Shown: piece by piece, positions 4,904-6,102 of the stretch
Layout of the letters: every line of letters begins with the position of its first letter
Position numbering within the stretch: the stretch's first letter is position 1
NCBI GenBank assembly: GCA_021850085.1
Contig: JAJZRZ010000110.1
Span: 1 to 6,102 of the forward strand
Reading direction: 5' to 3'
Source of the DNA: Actinomycetes bacterium
GTDB taxonomy: Bacteria; Actinomycetota; Coriobacteriia; Anaerosomatales; Anaerosomataceae
DNA length: 6,102 nucleotides
Program-made: the position numbers and the translations under genes
Notes under the pieces: generated by a model
What the model was told of the DNA's origin: nothing
The model's input: the letters and a program-made list of their open reading frames with translations, nothing else
Databases searched by the model: none

Positions 4904-5911
4904 CTACGCTGCGACGTCAAACTCGGCGAGAAGACGCCGCAGGTGACCGACGAGTTCGCTGCGCAGCGCGGCGCCTAGGGTGCCCCCGCGGGCCCGCGCC
5001 AGATCGAGAACGAAGGTCTCGTCGGTTAGCTCGAAAATCTGCGGCTCGCCAGCAGTGCCGCTTCCCTCCGCATCCGCTTTCTCGGCCGCTCCAACAGCCT
5101 CCGCCACCGCGGTCTCGTCACCGTCGCGCCGCCCGAGACTGCTCACATACGTCTGGAGCTTCCTCGCGGACCACTCCTCGCCGAGAACGCGCGAAATGAG
5201 CTTCTCAAGCTTCGCAAGCGCCTTCGCCTTCCCCTCCGTGTTGTCGCCGCGAGCGTAGTGGCGATACGCGCGGATGACATCGAGGGCATGCTGGGTCGAG
5301 AGGATGCGGCGCTCGCCATCCACATCGACGCCTCGGATCATCGCCGTCTTCACCACGGCCGGCGCTTCGTGAATTTCCACGAGGCGCTGGACCTTACGAA
5401 GCGGCCAGCGCAGCTGCTCGGCCATCCCCTTGGTGTCGAGCCCGTCCTCCTCCATCGTCTGTGCGACGATTCGCGCGAGCTCGACCGTGTTGAGGTCCGC
5501 CCGCATCACGTTCTCGTAGAGCTGCCGGCGCCGAACATGCTTGGGCTCGCGGTTGATGAGCGCGGGAACCGTGGCGAGCCCCGCGAGCTGTGCCGCGCGC
5601 CAACGCCGCTCGCCCCAGACGATGACGTAGTGGCCTTCCTGGTTCGCGTCGGGCCGCAGCTCCAACGGCTCGATGATCCCCTCCTGCCGGATGCTGGCAG
5701 CGAGCTCCTCGAGCTTCCCCTTGTCGAAGTCCTCGCGCGCCTGCGACTCGTCGCGGTGGACGAGCTCGGTCGGGACCTCGACGATCTCCTTGCCGGTCCC
5801 TCCGAAGATCTGGTCGAGAGAGAGGCGCGGGCGCGCCATGGTTGCTCCGGCGTCACCCTGCTGCCCGCGGTCGGTGAGCTGCGCAGCGGAGACTCGAGCG
5901 ACCTCAGGCAT
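4904..5911 (-). CDS. parB: ParB/RepB/Spo0J-family partition protein
   Basis: This encodes 335 aa, normal for the family. The N-terminal ParB/Srx domain carries GERRWRAA (100-107, the box II motif that binds CTP phosphates) and ENVMRADL (133-140, second nucleotide motif, with Met in place of the usual Gln). A helix-turn-helix follows at about 142-180, including the recognition-like 'GMAEQLRWPLRKVQRLVEI'. The C-terminal region (210-335) is variable with an acidic, Ala/Glu-rich stretch, then a dimerisation-like tail. Family role: CTP-dependent loading and sliding at parS with a ParA ATPase to segregate replicons; orphan members can instead regulate transcription. The ATG at 5911 overlaps the parA stop by 8 bases and has GGAGG at 5918-5922. 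A second ATG at 5839 (giving MARPRLSLDQIF) also has GGAG and looks like a natural N-terminus, so the first 24 residues are uncertain. Confidence 0.9.
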   Translation of the reverse strand: MPEVARVSAAQLTDRGQQGDAGATMARPRLSLDQIFGGTGKEIVEVPTELVHRDESQAREDFDKGKLEELAASIRQEGIIEPLELRPDANQEGHYVIVWGERRWRAAQLAGLATVPALINREPKHVRRRQLYENVMRADLNTVELARIVAQTMEEDGLDTKGMAEQLRWPLRKVQRLVEIHEAPAVVKTAMIRGVDVDGERRILSTQHALDVIRAYRHYARGDNTEGKAKALAKLEKLISRVLGEEWSARKLQTYVSSLGRRDGDETAVAEAVGAAEKADAEGSGTAGEPQIFELTDETFVLDLARARGGTLGAALRSELVGHLRRLLAEFDVAA

Positions 5912-6102
5912 GGCTCGCCTCCGTGCGCGCGAGGAACTCCTTCACGAAGACGCGGTACGCGTCCGGGCCCTTCGAGTCCTTGAATCGTGCGTCGAACAGA
6001 GATGCGGCCTCGGCCATGGATCGCGCGATGGCGACGGCGCGCGGGATTCGGGTCTCGTAGAGAGCGTCGCGGCAATTGTCCTCAACGAACGCGAGCGCCT
6101 CC
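5904..6102 (-). CDS. parA: ParA-family partition ATPase, C-terminal fragment
   Basis: Only the last 65 or so residues are inside the window; the gene starts beyond position 6102. The fragment contains 'YETRIPRAVAIARSMAEA' followed by 'SKGPDAYRVFVKEFLART', matching the conserved C-terminus of ParA/Soj ATPases (T-x-I-P-R-x-x-x-h-x-x-A ... A-Y-x-x-h-x-x-E-h). The Walker A and B motifs lie outside, so activity cannot be judged. Its stop overlaps the parB ATG by 8 bases in the usual parA-parB order, which strengthens both calls. It is truncated by the window edge, not evidently broken. Confidence 0.8.
   Translation of the reverse strand, partial: EALAFVEDNCRDALYETRIPRAVAIARSMAEAASLFDARFKDSKGPDAYRVFVKEFLARTEASHA

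Noticed and set aside
5258..5983. Plus-strand open frame of 241 codons
   Set aside because: It is antisense to parB and parA, which have family motifs and the expected overlap.
1..6102. tRNA, rRNA, CRISPR array or insertion sequence
   Set aside because: I found no regularly spaced repeats, cloverleaf-like segments or transposase-like proteins in the window.

Overview
The window is GC-rich, densely coding bacterial DNA with short gaps, translationally coupled genes and GGAGG-type ribosome binding sites. I cannot name the species. The codon use and gene types would fit a proteobacterium, a myxococcote or a similar high-GC Gram-negative bacterium. A parA-parB pair at the right edge suggests a plasmid, an integrative element or a genomic island rather than a core chromosomal locus, but this is inference.

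Layout from left to right. (1) Positions 1-1807, minus strand: a three-gene operon encoding a small sigma-70-like factor, a 147-aa helical protein of unknown function, and an ImmA/IrrE-type zinc metallopeptidase that runs off the left edge. (2) Positions 1808-2030: a divergent intergenic region. It carries two copies of the same bipartite motif, TGTCGGAAA-N11-CTGGGCA. One faces the sigma-factor operon and the other faces the rightward operon, in mirror symmetry. They look like paired promoters for one specialised sigma factor. (3) Positions 2031-4004, plus strand: a compact, coupled four-gene operon encoding a ubiquitin-like protein (Multi-ubiquitin type), an E2-like protein, a JAB/JAMM peptidase and a ThiF/E1-like adenylating enzyme. 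The gene order Ubl-E2-JAB-E1 matches that of bacterial ubiquitin-like conjugation systems linked to phage defence. (4) Positions 4049-4766, plus strand: two small genes, a 72-aa aromatic-rich protein and a 158-aa protein, that may be accessories of the same operon. (5) Positions 4767-4903: an intergenic region between convergent genes with a perfect 18-bp inverted repeat. (6) Positions 4904-6102, minus strand: a ParB-family protein and the C-terminus of a ParA-family ATPase.

Proposed working model (inference): the sigma factor, its small partner and the metallopeptidase form a regulatory module that switches on both itself and the ubiquitin-like conjugation operon through the twin divergent promoters. 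In the conjugation module, the JAB peptidase would trim three residues from the Ubl to expose Gly94, the E1 would adenylate it, and the E2-like protein would pass it on. Neither the E1-like nor the E2-like protein has a cysteine where the canonical thioester cysteine is expected, so the chemistry may be unusual. The linkage of the twin promoters, sigma/ImmA module and compact Ubl operon is the most interesting content of the window.
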